Below, piece by piece: positions 11,730-12,524 of a stretch of 12,524 nucleotides of DNA (position 1 is the stretch's first letter; every line of letters begins with the position of its first letter). The position numbers were made by a program, and so were the translations under genes. Source of the DNA: Clostridium sp. CAG:1013 (GTDB lineage Bacteria > Bacillota > Clostridia > Oscillospirales > Acutalibacteraceae); assembly GCA_000432995.1 (NCBI GenBank), contig HF972671.1, forward strand, positions 49,855-62,378. The letters run 5' to 3'. The notes beneath the pieces were generated by a model. It worked only from the letters and a program-made list of their open reading frames with translations. It searched no databases and was not told where the DNA came from.

Positions 11730-12524
11730 TTTACCTGGACAACAGCGCTACCACCTACCCCAAACCCCAAGGAGTGCGGCAGGCGGTGCAGCGTGCCCTG
11801 GCGGAGTACGGGGCAAATCCTGGCCGCAGCGGTTACCGGATGTGTTTGCGCACCACACAGGCTGTGTATGACTGCCGCAAGCTAGCGGCGGATTTTTTTG
11901 GCGCTCCGGGGCCGGAGTGCGTGCTGTTTCAGCCCAGCTGCACCCAGGCTCTGAATCTGGTGCTGAAAGGAACGTTGAAGCCCGGTGACCACGTGGTGGT
12001 CTCGGATCTGGAACACAACGCGGTGATGCGCCCCTTGGCGGCCTTGGCCAGCCGGGGCGTTGCCTATACGGTGGCCAAAGTGACTCCCGGTGACAGTGAC
12101 GCCACCTTGGAAGCATTCCGTCAGGCTATGGGGCCCAAGACCAAGCTGGCGGTGTGTACTATGGCCTCCAACGTGTTTGGTATCCGGGTGCCGGTAGAGC
12201 GAATCGCCGCTTTGGTCCACCAGTATGGTGTAAAACTCTGTGTGGACGCCGCTCAAGGAGCGGGACTCATCCCCATCCACATGGAGGAAAGCGGCATCGA
12301 TTACCTGTGCTGCGCCGGACACAAGGGGCTTTACGGTCCCATGGGTACAGGACTGCTTTTGCTGCGGGAGCCGGAAGAACTTCTGGACACCCTGGTGGAA
12401 GGGGGAACCGGCACCCAGTCCAGAAACCTCCAGCAGCCAGAGGAGCCGCCGGAACGGTATGAGAGCGGCACTCAGAATGTCCCGGGTATCCTGGGGCTGG
12501 AAGCGGGGATCCAGTTTGTCCGCC
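11726..12524 (+). CDS. Cysteine desulfurase-family aminotransferase class V (3' truncated)
   Basis: The frame is open from the ATG at 11726 to the window end (266 codons). The start MIYLDNSATTYPKP is the classic opening of NifS/SufS-type enzymes. Visible PLP-site features are H97 (DLEHNAVMRP), D174 with Q177 (DAAQGAG), and the Schiff-base lysine K200 in CCAGHKGLYGPMGTG, followed by a GGTGT loop and YESGTQNVPGI. These match the branch known as cysteine desulfurase family protein (TIGR01977). The catalytic cysteine loop lies beyond the window, so true desulfurase activity cannot be confirmed. Such enzymes take sulfur from cysteine (or selenium from selenocysteine) and pass it to a carrier; the coupled DUF3343 protein is the obvious partner. 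Confidence 0.9.
   Translation, partial: MIYLDNSATTYPKPQGVRQAVQRALAEYGANPGRSGYRMCLRTTQAVYDCRKLAADFFGAPGPECVLFQPSCTQALNLVLKGTLKPGDHVVVSDLEHNAVMRPLAALASRGVAYTVAKVTPGDSDATLEAFRQAMGPKTKLAVCTMASNVFGIRVPVERIAALVHQYGVKLCVDAAQGAGLIPIHMEESGIDYLCCAGHKGLYGPMGTGLLLLREPEELLDTLVEGGTGTQSRNLQQPEEPPERYESGTQNVPGILGLEAGIQFVR

Overview
The window looks like chromosomal DNA from an anaerobic Clostridia-type Firmicute, most plausibly an Oscillospiraceae-like gut bacterium. The reasons are the strong AGGAGG-type ribosome sites before nearly every gene, the moderately GC-rich coding sequence, compact operons closed by short intrinsic terminators, and Firmicute iron-related families (DUF2325, DUF3793, a FeoB-associated Cys-rich membrane protein). 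The taxon is an inference. I saw no tRNA, rRNA, CRISPR array, transposase or phage gene.

Layout. Bases 2-370 hold the 3' end of a HAD-like hydrolase gene, followed by purD (393-1664), purine biosynthesis. A perfect -10 promoter buried in two inverted repeats then drives an unusual 843-residue protein (1829-4360). It joins a sugar-phosphate isomerase/epimerase-type TIM barrel to a complete acyl-CoA synthetase. After a strong terminator comes a Gfo/Idh/MocA oxidoreductase (4478-5761), closed by a bidirectional terminator. Two genes run on the minus strand: a DUF2461 protein (5814-6530) and a small ACT-like protein (6603-6857).

The centre (6960-9123) looks like an iron-responsive module. One operon encodes DUF2325, DUF3793 and a flavodoxin (7220-8513). 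A second unit encodes a membrane-anchored protein with a heavy-metal-associated domain (8681-9064). Three copies of a 16-bp palindrome, GTTAG-N6-CTAAC, lie in the two promoter/leader regions. In both units one copy sits 7-8 bases after the -10 box, as expected for a repressor operator of DtxR/IdeR type. The leader of the first operon is about 190 bases long and strongly structured, with an early terminator-like hairpin.

The right part holds a DnaQ-like exonuclease with a C-terminal BRCT-like region (9187-10080). Next is an isoprenoid gene (10199-11382) that would encode a fused IspD-IspF enzyme of the MEP pathway, but its IspD half is frameshifted by a 20-bp tandem duplication. IspF keeps its own ribosome site and start. 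The window ends with a translationally coupled pair: a DUF3343 putative Se/S-carrier-like protein and a cysteine desulfurase-family aminotransferase that runs off the end.

The points most worth a second look are the isomerase/acyl-CoA synthetase fusion, the repeated GTTAG-N6-CTAAC operator with its structured leader, and the 20-bp duplication that breaks ispD.
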